Positions 27,217-36,229 of a stretch of DNA of 64,000 nucleotides are shown piece after piece. The position numbers were made by a program, and so were the translations under genes. The stretch comes from Ramlibacter pinisoli (GTDB taxonomy: Bacteria > Pseudomonadota > Gammaproteobacteria > Burkholderiales > Burkholderiaceae_C). The stretch spans positions 62,001 to 126,000 of the forward strand of contig NZ_WSEL01000006.1 of assembly GCF_009758015.1 (NCBI RefSeq), written 5' to 3'. The notes under the pieces were generated by a model. The model saw nothing but the letters and a program-made list of their open reading frames with translations. It ran no database searches and was not told the origin of the DNA. Position 1 is the first letter of the stretch. The number at the start of each line of letters is the position of its first letter.

Positions 27217-28752
27217 ATGCTGCAAGGACTGTCGGACCTGGGCCAGGCCTACCTGAGCTTCATGAACCCGCTGACGCTGCTCTACGGGCTGGGCGGGGCC
27301 TTCGTCGGCATCGTGATGGGCATCCTGCCGGGCCTGTCGGCCACGCTGGCGATCGCGCTGCTCACCACGCTGACCATCAAGCTGGGCACCAACGACGCCA
27401 TCCTGGTGCTGATCTGCTCCTACGTCGGCGCGCTGTACGGCGGCTCGCGCACCGCCATCCTGCTGAACATCCCCGGCACCGCCGCCAACGCCGCCTCCTG
27501 CGCCGACGGCTACGCCCTCGCGCTGCAGGGCCAGGCCGGCCGCGCGATCGGCATCGCCACCTCGGGCGCCTTCGTCAGCACGCTGCTGGGCGTGGTCTGC
27601 CTGGCGCTGTTCACGCCGCTGCTGGCCGAGGTGGCGCTGCAGTTCGGCGCCTTCGAGTTCTTCTGGCTGGCGCTGTTCGGCGTCACCATGTCGGGCAGCA
27701 TCGTCGGCGGCGATCCGCTCAAGGGCTGGCTGATGGGGCTGCTGGGCCTGTTCATCGCGCAGGTCGGGCAGGAGAGCCTGTACGCCTACAACCGCTTCAC
27801 CTTCGGCTGGGACGAGCTGTCCGGCGGCATCGCCCTGATCCCGGCGCTGGTGGGCGCGTTCGGCCTGGCCGAGGTGCTGACCACGCTGGCCGACCCGGTG
27901 GAACGCAAGATCGTCGAGCTGCGCGACTCGGTGCTGCCGCGCTGGCGCGAGATCATCCAGTACAAGTGGACGGTGCTGCGCTCGGGCGTCATCGGCGTGC
28001 TCACCGGCCTGCTGCCCGGGGTCGGCGAGGACGCCGGGGCCTGGATGTCGTACGCCGCCGCCAAGGCGGCCAGCAAGGAGCCGGAGAAGTTCGGCAAGGG
28101 TTCCATCGACGGGCTGATGGCGGCCGAGACCGGCGACATGTCGTCCATCCCCGGCCACATCATTCCCTCGCTGGCGCTGGGCATCCCGGGCTCGGCGCCG
28201 TCGGCGGTGCTGATGGCGGCGATGATCATCCATGGCGTGCAACCCGGCCCGATGCTGATGATCCAGCACCCGCACTTCATCTACGAGGTGGTGGCCATGA
28301 CCACCCTGGCCTCCATCACCATCCTGCTGTTCGGCCTGTTCGGGGTGCGGCCGCTGCTGCACGTGCTGAAGGTGCGGCGTGCCATCCTGATGCCCATCGT
28401 GTTCCTGCTGTGCACCATCGGTGCCTTCGCCACCGCCTCGCGCCTGTTCGACGTCTACGCCATGCTGGCCATCGGCATCGGCGCCTACGTGCTGCGCCGG
28501 CGCGGCTACGAGATGGCGCCGCTGGTGCTCGGGCTGGTGCTGGGCCCGCTGCTGGACAAGAGCCTGCGGCGCGGGCTGGTGCTGTCCGACGGCAGCATCG
28601 CCCCCTTCTTCAGCCGGCCGATCGCGATGGCGTTCGCCGCCGTCACCATCTTCACCATCCTGCTCTACGTGCCGGCGTTCAAGGCCGCCGTCCAGCGCGC
28701 CAAGGCGGCGGCCTTCGGCGGGCTGCGCTCGCTGGCCGGCCGCCGCGCCTGA
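27217..28752 (+). CDS. tctA: Tripartite tricarboxylate transporter large membrane subunit TctA
   Basis: A 511-residue permease with about 11-12 transmembrane segments. Family signatures are GIVMGILPGLSATLAIALL near 30, YGGSRTAILLNIPGTAAN near 70, LTGLLPGVGEDAGAWMSYA near 265 and IPSLALGIPGSAPSAVLM near 315; the paired Gly/Pro-rich motifs form the substrate pathway. It follows tctB after 28 nt and precedes two catabolic enzymes, so the imported acid is presumably their substrate. Confidence 0.95.
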   Translation: MLQGLSDLGQAYLSFMNPLTLLYGLGGAFVGIVMGILPGLSATLAIALLTTLTIKLGTNDAILVLICSYVGALYGGSRTAILLNIPGTAANAASCADGYALALQGQAGRAIGIATSGAFVSTLLGVVCLALFTPLLAEVALQFGAFEFFWLALFGVTMSGSIVGGDPLKGWLMGLLGLFIAQVGQESLYAYNRFTFGWDELSGGIALIPALVGAFGLAEVLTTLADPVERKIVELRDSVLPRWREIIQYKWTVLRSGVIGVLTGLLPGVGEDAGAWMSYAAAKAASKEPEKFGKGSIDGLMAAETGDMSSIPGHIIPSLALGIPGSAPSAVLMAAMIIHGVQPGPMLMIQHPHFIYEVVAMTTLASITILLFGLFGVRPLLHVLKVRRAILMPIVFLLCTIGAFATASRLFDVYAMLAIGIGAYVLRRRGYEMAPLVLGLVLGPLLDKSLRRGLVLSDGSIAPFFSRPIAMAFAAVTIFTILLYVPAFKAAVQRAKAAAFGGLRSLAGRRA

Positions 28753-28762
28753 AGGAAGCGCC

Positions 28763-29614
28763 ATGCGCATCGCGCTGTGCAACGAGGTCCTGCAGCCGCT
28801 GCCGTTCGAGCGCCAGTGCGCGCTGGCGGCCGCGCTCGGCTACGACGGCCTGGAGCTGGCGCCGTACACGCTGGCCGCAAACCCGATGGACATCGACGAT
28901 GCCGAGGCCACGCGCCTGAGCCGCATCGCCGAGGACCACGGGCTGGAGATCACCGGCCTGCACTGGCTGCTGGTGGCACCCGCCGGCCTGTCCATCGTCA
29001 GCGACGACACCGCCGTGCGCCAGCGCACCGTGGCCGTGATGGAACGGCTGGTGGAGCTGTGCGGCGTGCTGGGCGGCCAGTACCTGGTGCACGGCTCGCC
29101 GCGCCAGCGCTCGGTGCCGCCCGGCGCCACGCGCGAGCAGGCACTGGACCGCGCCCGCGCCTGCCTGGCCCGCGTGGCCCGGCGCGCCCAGGCCTGCGAG
29201 GTGGCCTACTGCCTGGAGCCGCTGGCGCGCCGCGAGACCGACCTGTTCAACACCGTGGCCGAAGCGGCGGCGCTGGTCGACGAGGTCGGCTCGCCCAACC
29301 TGCGCACCATGATCGACTGCAGCGCCGCCGGCCAGGACGAGACCGAGTCGGTGGAGGCGCTGATGGAGCGCTGGATCCCCACCGGCCACATCGCCCACGT
29401 ACAGGTGAACGACCCCAACCGGCGCGGGCCGGGCCAGGGCGCGATGCGCTTCGAGCCCATCCTCGCCACCCTGGTGCGGCTGCAGAACGAGGGCCATTAC
29501 CCGGGCCTGATCGCGGTCGAGCCGTTCGAGTACGTGCCCGACGGCCCGGGCTCGGCGGCACAGGCCATCGGCTACCTCAGCGGCATCCTGCACCAGCTGG
29601 GCGCCCATGGCTGA
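28763..29614 (+). CDS. Sugar phosphate isomerase/epimerase family TIM-barrel protein
   Basis: A 283-residue xylose-isomerase-like (AP endonuclease 2 fold) protein. MRIALCNEVL, GYDGLELAPYT, GLHWLLVAP, YLVHGSPRQR, YCLEPLARRETDLFN, TMIDCSAAG, HIAHVQVNDPNRR and LIAVEPFEY mark successive strands; the Glu, Asp, His and Glu at strand ends form the likely divalent metal site. Members isomerise or epimerise sugars, keto-sugars or inosose-type compounds in the cytoplasm. The stop overlaps the start of the enolase-superfamily gene by 8 nt. Confidence 0.88.
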   Translation: MRIALCNEVLQPLPFERQCALAAALGYDGLELAPYTLAANPMDIDDAEATRLSRIAEDHGLEITGLHWLLVAPAGLSIVSDDTAVRQRTVAVMERLVELCGVLGGQYLVHGSPRQRSVPPGATREQALDRARACLARVARRAQACEVAYCLEPLARRETDLFNTVAEAAALVDEVGSPNLRTMIDCSAAGQDETESVEALMERWIPTGHIAHVQVNDPNRRGPGQGAMRFEPILATLVRLQNEGHYPGLIAVEPFEYVPDGPGSAAQAIGYLSGILHQLGAHG

Positions 29615-31025
29615 GGCGCCGGCACTGCGCCTGCGCGCCATCGAGCTGGCCGAACGGCCGGTGCGGCTGCGGCTGCCGTTCCGCTTCGGCGTGGTCACCC
29701 TGACCGAGTGCCCGCAGGCCTTCGTGCGGGTGCGAATCGAGGACGCCGCCGGCCGCTCCCAGTGGGGCGCGGCGGCCGAGATGATGGCGCCCAAGTGGTT
29801 CGACAAGAACCTGCAGCTGTCCAACGCCGACAACTTCGAGCAGCTGCGCGCCGTGCTGCGGCTGGCCCGCGCCGCCTACCTGGCCGACACCACGCCGGCC
29901 AGCGCGTTCGGCCACTTCGCCCGCCACCAGGCCGCCCACCAGGCGGCGGCGGCCGCGCAGGGCTTCAATCCCCTGCTGGCCAGCTACGGCCCGGCGCTGC
30001 TCGACCGGGCCATCCTCGATGCGCTGTGCCGCCTCCAGGGCGTCGCGTTCGCCGCGGCGCTGCGCCACAACCTGCCCGGCATCTCCGGCGATGTCCATCC
30101 GGCCTTCGCCGGCGTCGGCATCGAGGCGCTGCTGCCCGGGCTGCGCGAATCCGGCCGCATCGAGGCCCGCCACACGGTCGGCATGGTCGACGCCATCACC
30201 GCCGCCGATGTCGGCGCGCGGGTCGGCGACGGCCTGCCCGAGACGCTGGAGGAGGTGGTGGCCCGCTACGGCCACCGCTGGTTCAAGCTCAAGGTGGGCG
30301 GCCGGCTCGCGGCCGACCTGGACCGCCTGGTCGCCATCGCCGCGGTGCTCGACCGCAGCCCGGCGCCCTACTTCGTCTCGCTCGACGGCAACGAGCAGTA
30401 CGCCTCGGCGGCCGGCGTCGCCGAACTGGTGGCCGGGATCCGCGCCACCCCGGCGCTGGCCCGGCTGTGGTCGGCGGTCGCCTTCATCGAGCAGCCGATC
30501 GCCCGCGCGCTGGCGCTCGAGGAGGACCTGCGCGGCGCCGACCTGGGCAAGCCGGTGATCATCGACGAGTCGGACGGCGAGCTCGACGCCTTCGTGCAGG
30601 CGCGCGCGCGCGGCTACGCCGGCGTCTCCTCCAAGACCTGCAAGGGCCTCTACCGCTCGCTGCTGAACGCGGCCCGCTGCGCGGCCTGGAACCGGGCCGA
30701 CGGCGGGACGCGCCACTTCCTCTCGGCCGAGGACCTCACCACCCAGGCCGGCCTGTCGGTGCAGCAGGACCTGGCGCTGGTCGACCTGCTGGGCATCACC
30801 CATGTCGAGCGCAACGGCCACCACTACGTGAATGGCATGGCGGCGCTGCCGGCCGCCGAGCAGCAGGCCTTCCTGGCCGCCCATCCCGACCTCTACGAAC
30901 ACAGCCACGGCGCGGTGCGGCTGGCCATCCGCGACGGCGTCATCCGGCTGGCCTCGCTGCACGGCGTCGGCTATGCGTCCGGCGCCATGCCGCAGTGGGA
31001 CGCGATGCAGCCGATCGCGGGCTAG
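29607..31025 (+). CDS. Enolase superfamily (mandelate racemase-like) enzyme
   Basis: A 472-residue enzyme with an N-terminal capping region and a C-terminal barrel. The barrel carries WFKLKVGGRL (KxK general base at the second strand), SLDGNEQY and FIEQPI then IIDESDGELDAF (three metal-binding acidic residues), and SSKTCKG (late lysine). It is longer than usual (about 370-400) because of extra sequence in the cap (29-150) and a C-terminal extension. Superfamily members abstract the alpha-proton of a carboxylate to racemise or dehydrate it. The context (TctCBA, isomerase, aldolase-like gene) suggests dehydration of a sugar acid or related hydroxyacid. Confidence 0.87.
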   Translation: MAEAPALRLRAIELAERPVRLRLPFRFGVVTLTECPQAFVRVRIEDAAGRSQWGAAAEMMAPKWFDKNLQLSNADNFEQLRAVLRLARAAYLADTTPASAFGHFARHQAAHQAAAAAQGFNPLLASYGPALLDRAILDALCRLQGVAFAAALRHNLPGISGDVHPAFAGVGIEALLPGLRESGRIEARHTVGMVDAITAADVGARVGDGLPETLEEVVARYGHRWFKLKVGGRLAADLDRLVAIAAVLDRSPAPYFVSLDGNEQYASAAGVAELVAGIRATPALARLWSAVAFIEQPIARALALEEDLRGADLGKPVIIDESDGELDAFVQARARGYAGVSSKTCKGLYRSLLNAARCAAWNRADGGTRHFLSAEDLTTQAGLSVQQDLALVDLLGITHVERNGHHYVNGMAALPAAEQQAFLAAHPDLYEHSHGAVRLAIRDGVIRLASLHGVGYASGAMPQWDAMQPIAG

Positions 31026-31072
31026 ACCCCACCGCAGCCCGGCGCGCGGGCCACGGGTACCATCCGGGCCCC

Positions 31073-32023
31073 ATGCCGACCACCCCCGACCTCATCGTCC
31101 TGCACGAACACCCGGAGTGGCAGAAGCCGCTGTTTGCCGCCCTGCAGCGGCGCGGCGTCGCCTTCGAGCCGTTCGACGTCACCCGCGCCGCCTTCAGCAA
31201 CACGGCGCCGCCGCGGGCCCGGCTGTACTTCAACCAGGCCAGCCCCAGCGCCTACCTGCGCGGCAACACCCGCGCCGTGCCGCTGGCGCTGGCCTACATG
31301 CGCACCCTCCAGCAGCAGGGCGCGCGCGTGCTCAACGGCGCCGACGTGTTCGCGCTGGAACTGAGCAAGAGCGTGCAGGCCACCCTGCTGCAGACCCTGG
31401 GCATCGACACCCCGCGCTCCATCACCTTCAACGAGGCCGCCGCGCTGCGCGCCCACGCGCACGAGATCACCTGGCCGGCCGTGCTCAAGCCCGACCAGGG
31501 CGGCAGCGGCGCCCGCATCGAGGTGGTGGAGTCGATCGAGCAGGTCGAGGCGATCTTCCGGCGCGACCCGTCGTACTGGCTGCCCGACAACCTGTTCCTG
31601 CTGCAGGAGTACCTGCCCCACGATCCCGAGCAGGGCATCGTGCGGCTGGAGTTCCTGGGCGGCCAGCTGCTGTACGCGATGCGGGTCAAGACGCATGGCC
31701 GCTTCAACCTCTGCCCCTCGCCGGTGTGCAACCCGGACGACGGCGACGGGATCTGCGAGATCCCGGCTGCGGTGGAGGCGCCGCCGGTCGAGTTCTTCGC
31801 CTATCCCGAGGTACCGGCGGCGGCCGTCGCGACCGCCCAGCGCATCGTGCAGGCCGCGCGGCTGGACGTCGGCGGCATCGAGTACCTGGAGACGCCGGAC
31901 GGCCGCCGGGTGTTCTACGACATCAACGCCAACTCCAACCTGCGGCCCTCGGTCGCGGCCGAGTTCGGCTTCGATCCGTTCGAGCGCGTGGTGGACTACC
32001 TGGTCGCCCAGCTGCGCGCCTGA
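31073..32023 (+). CDS. ATP-grasp domain protein
   Basis: A 316-residue cytoplasmic ligase-fold protein. After an N-terminal alpha/beta pre-domain (HEHPEWQKPLFAALQRRGV, LYFNQASPSAYLRG), the ATP-grasp core shows WPAVLKPDQGGSGARIEVVE (ATP-binding lysine and Gly-rich loop), LFLLQEYLPHDPEQGIVRLE, and the metal-binding end RVFYDINANSNLRPSVA, with the Asp/Asn/Asn ligands. It resembles RimK/D-Ala-D-Ala ligase-type enzymes that join a carboxylate to an amine using ATP. Substrates are unknown. It begins 47 nt after the enolase-like gene and may be independent of that operon. Confidence 0.85.
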   Translation: MPTTPDLIVLHEHPEWQKPLFAALQRRGVAFEPFDVTRAAFSNTAPPRARLYFNQASPSAYLRGNTRAVPLALAYMRTLQQQGARVLNGADVFALELSKSVQATLLQTLGIDTPRSITFNEAAALRAHAHEITWPAVLKPDQGGSGARIEVVESIEQVEAIFRRDPSYWLPDNLFLLQEYLPHDPEQGIVRLEFLGGQLLYAMRVKTHGRFNLCPSPVCNPDDGDGICEIPAAVEAPPVEFFAYPEVPAAAVATAQRIVQAARLDVGGIEYLETPDGRRVFYDINANSNLRPSVAAEFGFDPFERVVDYLVAQLRA

Positions 32024-32103
32024 GCGGCACCCCATCCGTCCGGCGGCTTGCCACGGCCGGGCCGCCGCCGTAGATTCGCGGCTTTCGCTCTGGCGGAGGA
32101 CGC

Positions 32104-32976
32104 ATGGCAACGTTCAGGCAGTGGGGATGGTGGGCAGCGATCGCGGCGGCCGGCGCGGCCACCCAGGCGGCGGCACAGGCGCCCGGCTCGCTGGAGCGCG
32201 GCCGCTACCTGATGCAGACGGTGGTGGCCTGCGGCAACTGCCACTTCCAGCGCGGGCCGCAGGGCCAGCCGCTGCCCGAGAAGGGCCTGTCGGGCGGCAT
32301 GCTGTTCGACGAGCCGCCCTTCAAGGCCTACGCCTCCAACATCACGCCCGACCCCGAGACCGGCATCGGCAAGTGGACCGATGCCCAGCTGGCCAAGGCC
32401 ATCCGGGAAGGCATCCGCCCCGACGGCCGCGTGATCGGCCCGCCGATGCCGATCGAGTTCTACCGCCACCTGGCCGACGACGACCTGGCGGCCCTCATCG
32501 CCTACCTGCGCGCCCAGCCGCCGGTGAAGAACGCGGTGCCCGCGTCCACCTACACCATGCCGCTGCCGCCCAACTACGGCCCGCCGGTGAAGTCGGTGAC
32601 GGCGCCGCCGCGCAGCGACAAGGTGAAGTACGGCCGGTACCTGGCCGACATCGCCCACTGCATGGAGTGCCACACCCCGCGCAACGACAAGGGCATGCTG
32701 GAAACGGCCCGGCGCGGCGCCGGCGGCCAGGTGTTCAAGGGTCCCTGGGGCGCCAGCGTCTCGCGCAACCTCACGCCGCACCCGAGCGGCCTGAAGGGCT
32801 GGAGCGACGCCGAGATCGCCAAGGCCATCCGCACCGGCATGGATCGCCAGGGCAAGCCCTACCGGCCGCCCATGGGTTTCGGCTTCTACGAGGGGATCAG
32901 CGAGCCCGACATGGCGGCGCTGGTGGCCTACCTGCGCTCGCTCAAGCCGCTGCCGTTCGCCGGGGCGCAGAAGTAG
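32104..32976 (+). CDS. Di-haem cytochrome c
   Basis: A 290-residue exported cytochrome. Signal peptide 1-25 with cleavage after AAAQA. Two class I haem c sites are visible: VVACGNCHFQRG near residue 40 and AHCMECHTPRND near 188. Axial Met candidates lie in PPMPIEFYRHL and PPMGFGFYEG. The two-fold repeat resembles the cytochrome subunit of membrane alcohol or sorbose dehydrogenases, which pass electrons to ubiquinol oxidases. No dehydrogenase subunit is adjacent, so its partner lies elsewhere. GGCGGAGGACGC gives a good ribosome site. Confidence 0.9.
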   Translation: MATFRQWGWWAAIAAAGAATQAAAQAPGSLERGRYLMQTVVACGNCHFQRGPQGQPLPEKGLSGGMLFDEPPFKAYASNITPDPETGIGKWTDAQLAKAIREGIRPDGRVIGPPMPIEFYRHLADDDLAALIAYLRAQPPVKNAVPASTYTMPLPPNYGPPVKSVTAPPRSDKVKYGRYLADIAHCMECHTPRNDKGMLETARRGAGGQVFKGPWGASVSRNLTPHPSGLKGWSDAEIAKAIRTGMDRQGKPYRPPMGFGFYEGISEPDMAALVAYLRSLKPLPFAGAQK

Positions 32977-32992
32977 CCAGCGCCGCGAATGC

Positions 32993-33011
32993 GGACGCCG
33001 GTACGGCGTCC
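32993..33011. terminator. Stem-loop between convergent genes
   Basis: GGACGCCG-GTA-CGGCGTCC, a perfect 8-bp stem, lies in the 47-nt gap between the convergent cytochrome and AtuA-like genes. It may stop transcription from either side, but it lacks a T tract. Confidence 0.4.
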
Positions 33012-33023
33012 GGGAGCTCCGCC

Positions 33024-33341
33024 TCAGCCGCGCTCCACCACCGGCAGTCGCAGCAACGCGTGCCCCAGCGACTTGCCGGTCTGGTCCAGGCGCAGGGTGC
33101 TGGTGGCGCCGCCGCCCAGGGCGCCGCGCATCACCACCACCAGGGCCTCGATGTTGTCCATCGGGTAGCACTCGACCTCGCCGGTCACCCAGTCGCCGTA
33201 CAGCGCCCGCACCTTCTCGGGCGTGACGCTGGCCAGCAGGGCCGGGTAGTCGGCCGGTGTGCGGGCGATCAGGCCGGCGGTGCAGACGTTGCCCTTGTCG
33301 CCCGATCGCACGTAGCAGATGTCGCTCAACAGCTTGGCCAT
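33024..33341 (-). CDS. AtuA-like C-terminal (ferredoxin-fold) domain protein
   Basis: A 105-residue protein: YVRSGDKGNVCTAGLIART near the N-terminus is the hallmark of the small domain found either fused to, or encoded just after, AtuA-type proteins in acyclic terpene and other acyl-CoA pathways. It starts one nucleotide after the stop of the large AtuA-like gene. The two pieces probably form one complex. The domain's function is unknown. Confidence 0.85.
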   Translation of the reverse strand: MAKLLSDICYVRSGDKGNVCTAGLIARTPADYPALLASVTPEKVRALYGDWVTGEVECYPMDNIEALVVVMRGALGGGATSTLRLDQTGKSLGHALLRLPVVERG

Positions 33342-33342
33342 C

Positions 33343-34725
33343 TCATGCCTCCAGGATGCTGACGGACTGGCGCACCAGCTCGCGCGGGATCAGCGTCGGC
33401 CACAGCGAGACCACCGGGCGCGGCTTCATGGGCGTGCCGAACGAGGTGCCGCCGGGACCCATGATCCACAGGTGGGCGCCGGCGCGGCGCACCTTCTCGG
33501 CCTCCTCCGCCGTGCGTGTGCGCACCGCGCAGCGCAGGCCGACCTCGTTGCAGTCGGCCAGCCGCTTCGCGTCGGGCAGCGGCGCGGCCGGGCCGTGCAG
33601 CACGTTCAGGCCGACGAAGTCGAAGTGCACCTGGTCGGCCTGCAGGCCCATGCGCTCGAAGCGCTCCAGCATGGTCTCGCGCGCCTTGAGCGCCCGCTCG
33701 TAGGCATGCGGCCAGGGGAAGAAGGCCAGGCTCTCGCCGATCCAGCCGTCCTGATAGCCGATCACCAGCTTCAGGGTGTCGGGCCGGCCGCGGCCGCGCA
33801 CGCCGCTGACGCGCACGCGGTCCGGACCCGTCTCCTGCAGCCGCAGCGAGGTGAAGTCGGCCACGCCGTCGGGCATGAGGTAGGCGCGCGGGTCGGCGAT
33901 CTCGTAGACCAGGTGCTCCTTGACCGTGTGGGCATCGACCCGGCCGCCGGAGCCCGCCACCTTGCCGATCTCGGCGCTGCCGTCGGCATGGAAGTCGACG
34001 ATGGGAAAGCCCACCCGGCCCATGTGGGGCATCTCGGCGAAGCGCGACGACATGCCGCCGCTGCAGGCCGAGGCGCACTCGACGATGTGGCCCAGCGTGA
34101 TGGCGGCGGCGATGCGGTCGGCGTGGGCGGCGTCGTGGCGCCAGCCGAACTCGTGCATCACCGGGCCGACGTAGAGCGCGTTGTCCGAGACCCGGCCGGC
34201 GATCACCACGTCGGCACCGCCCTGCAGCCCCTCGACGATGCCGCTGGCATCGGTGTAGACGTTGGCCGCGACGACCCGGCCGCGCACGCGCGCGAAGTCC
34301 TCGTCGCCGGTTTCCATGTGCGGCAGCCGCAGGCCCGCCGCCAGCAACTCGTCGATGCGGCCCAGCAGGTCGTCGCCCTCGACCAGCGCCACCCGCGTGC
34401 CCTGCAGCCCGAGGGCGCGCGCGTCCTCGACGATGCGCTCGGCGCCGCTGCGCGGGTTGACGCCGCCGCCGTTGGAGATCAGCCGGGTGCCGCGCTCGCG
34501 CGCCAGCGGCATCATGGCCTTCATGGCCTGCACCGCGTCCGGGATGTAGCCGGCCTGCGGGTTCTTCTGCCGCTGGCGCTGCAGCAGCGCCATCGTCAGT
34601 TCGGCGAGGAAGTCGAAGCACAGGTAGTCGACGTTGCCCTCGCGCAGGACTTCCATCGCCGGATCCAGGGCGTCGCCCCAGAAACCGCTGCCGGCGCCCA
34701 GCCGCACCGTCTGCTTGTCGGCCAT
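33343..34725 (-). CDS. AtuA family (acyclic terpene utilization) protein, main domain
   Basis: A 460-residue DUF1446/AtuA-type protein. Recognisable segments are LGAGSGFWGDALDPAM at the start, YLCFDFLAELTMALLQ, LISNGGGVNPR, ADVVIAGRVSDNALYVGP, GHIVECASACSGGMSS and YEIADPRAYLMPD. AtuA is required for citronellol/geranyl-CoA degradation in Pseudomonas, but related copies occur in many other CoA-dependent clusters and the chemistry is unsettled. ATG at 34725 follows GAGTGAGGACG; an in-frame GTG at 34737 overlaps the preceding stop and is the alternative. No geranyl-CoA carboxylase lies nearby, so a terpene substrate is not supported. Confidence 0.88.
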   Translation of the reverse strand: MADKQTVRLGAGSGFWGDALDPAMEVLREGNVDYLCFDFLAELTMALLQRQRQKNPQAGYIPDAVQAMKAMMPLARERGTRLISNGGGVNPRSGAERIVEDARALGLQGTRVALVEGDDLLGRIDELLAAGLRLPHMETGDEDFARVRGRVVAANVYTDASGIVEGLQGGADVVIAGRVSDNALYVGPVMHEFGWRHDAAHADRIAAAITLGHIVECASACSGGMSSRFAEMPHMGRVGFPIVDFHADGSAEIGKVAGSGGRVDAHTVKEHLVYEIADPRAYLMPDGVADFTSLRLQETGPDRVRVSGVRGRGRPDTLKLVIGYQDGWIGESLAFFPWPHAYERALKARETMLERFERMGLQADQVHFDFVGLNVLHGPAAPLPDAKRLADCNEVGLRCAVRTRTAEEAEKVRRAGAHLWIMGPGGTSFGTPMKPRPVVSLWPTLIPRELVRQSVSILEA

Positions 34726-34733
34726 CTGCGTCC

Positions 34734-35711
34734 TCACTCGGGTTCGATGCCGGCGTTCTTCACCAGCCGGTTCCAGCGGTCGATCTCGGCGCGCTGGAAC
34801 TTGGCCAGCTCCTCGCGCGTGCCCGGGATCGGCGTCCAGGCGTTCTCGCCGAAGTACTTGGCCGCCTCGGGCGTCTTCATCGCGCTGACGATCAGGGCGT
34901 TGAGCCTGTCGGCGATGTCGTTGGGCGTTCCCTTGGGCGCGAACGCGGCCAGCCAGCCCGACACCTCGTAGCCGGGCACGCCCTGCTCGGCGACGGTGGG
35001 GATGGTCTCGTAGCCCGGCATGCGGTTGCGGGTCGACACCCCCAGCGCCTTGAGCTTGCCGCCGCGCACCAGCGGCATGATGGCCGGGGCGTCGCCGAAC
35101 ACCATGTCGATCTGGCCGCCCATCACGTCGGTGATGGCCATCGGCAGGGTCTTGTACGGCACGTGCAGGATGTCCACGCCCGCCAGTTCCTTGAAGACCT
35201 CGCCGCCGGCGCGCGAGGACGAGTTGCCGCTGCCGAAGGTCATCTTGCCGGGCCTGGACTTGGCCAGCGCCACCAGCTCCTGCACGTTGTTGGCCGGCGT
35301 GTTCGCGCTGATGGCCAGCACCACGCCGCCGATGATCACGCCGCTGAGCGGCACGAAGTCGGCCACCGGGTCGTACGGCAGCTTCCTGAACAGGCTGGCG
35401 TTGGCGGCATGCGTGGTGTTGGTGCCGATGACGATGGTGTAGCCGTCGGCCGGCTGGCTCAGCACGTACTGCAGCGCGATGAAGCCGTTGGCGCCCGGCT
35501 TGTTGTCCACCACCACCGGCTGGCGGGTGGCGTCGGTCACGTGCTTGGCGATGAAGCGTGCCGCCAGGTCGGTGGTGGTGCCGGCGCCGAAGGGCACGAC
35601 GAAGCGCAGCGGGCGGTTGGGGAAGCCCTGTGCCTGGGCGCTGGCGCTGCCGGCGGCGGCGGCCACCAGGGCGCCGAGCAGCAGCTTGTGGAGGGTGCGT
35701 CGGGAAGTCAT
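34734..35711 (-). CDS. Bug family tripartite tricarboxylate transporter receptor
   Basis: A 325-residue periplasmic binding protein with a twin-arginine-like signal (MTSRRTLHKLLLGALVAAAA, cleavage near ASAQA). FPNRPLRFVVPFGAGTTTDL and DNKPGANGFIALQYV are the family ligand-loop motifs. It has no membrane subunits nearby and sits inside an acyl-CoA operon, so it may act as an orphan substrate sensor or share TctAB made elsewhere. AAGGAGACAACGCCC precedes the ATG. It overlaps neither neighbour but is 14 nt from the hot-dog protein gene upstream. Confidence 0.92.
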   Translation of the reverse strand: MTSRRTLHKLLLGALVAAAAGSASAQAQGFPNRPLRFVVPFGAGTTTDLAARFIAKHVTDATRQPVVVDNKPGANGFIALQYVLSQPADGYTIVIGTNTTHAANASLFRKLPYDPVADFVPLSGVIIGGVVLAISANTPANNVQELVALAKSRPGKMTFGSGNSSSRAGGEVFKELAGVDILHVPYKTLPMAITDVMGGQIDMVFGDAPAIMPLVRGGKLKALGVSTRNRMPGYETIPTVAEQGVPGYEVSGWLAAFAPKGTPNDIADRLNALIVSAMKTPEAAKYFGENAWTPIPGTREELAKFQRAEIDRWNRLVKNAGIEPE

Positions 35712-35725
35712 GGGCGTTGTCTCCT

Positions 35726-36229
35726 TCATGTTGTCTGCCGGCCTTTGACCATGCGCAGGGGGTTGTAGGTGGCCACCACCTCGCCGCGCTGGTTCACCAC
35801 GCGGTTGAAGGTGCGCAGCAGGCCGCGGCCGGGCTTGCTGGTGGCGCGCGCCTCGGCCACCTCGCACTGCACGTGCAGGGTGTCGCCGGCGACGGTGGGC
35901 TTGAGGATGCGCAGGTCGCATTCGAGGAAGGCCATGCCGGTGCGCTGCATGGTCGACTGCATCAGCAGCCCCTCGCAGATGCAGAACACCAGCGAGCCGG
36001 GCACCGGACGGGCACCGATCTTCGACTCGGCCTGGATGTACTCGAGGTTGGTGAACATCTCCTCGACCATGCCGGTCACGCCGACGAACAGCGTGATGTC
36101 GGCCTCGGTGATGGTGCGGCCCAGGGTGCGGAAGCGCTGGCCGATCCGCACGTCGTCCCAGTGCAGGCCCATGCCCATCACGGGCGCCTGGTCCCAGCCG
36201 GTGTCGGCGCTGGCGGTCGTGGTGCTCAT
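35726..36229 (-). CDS. MaoC-like hot-dog protein, catalytic dyad absent
   Basis: A 167-residue hot-dog-fold protein. RFRTLGRTITEADITLFVGVTG is the typical N-terminal MaoC helix, but the next segment, MVEEMFTNLEYI, lacks the Asp and His of the R-specific enoyl-CoA hydratase motif. C-terminal strands include LRILKPTVAGDTLHVQCEV and FNRVVNQRGEVVATYNPL. It may be a thioesterase- or dehydratase-like subunit working with the second MaoC gene at 38626. The ATG overlaps the stop of the CoA-transferase gene by 4 nt, placing it in the operon. Confidence 0.8.
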   Translation of the reverse strand: MSTTTASADTGWDQAPVMGMGLHWDDVRIGQRFRTLGRTITEADITLFVGVTGMVEEMFTNLEYIQAESKIGARPVPGSLVFCICEGLLMQSTMQRTGMAFLECDLRILKPTVAGDTLHVQCEVAEARATSKPGRGLLRTFNRVVNQRGEVVATYNPLRMVKGRQTT

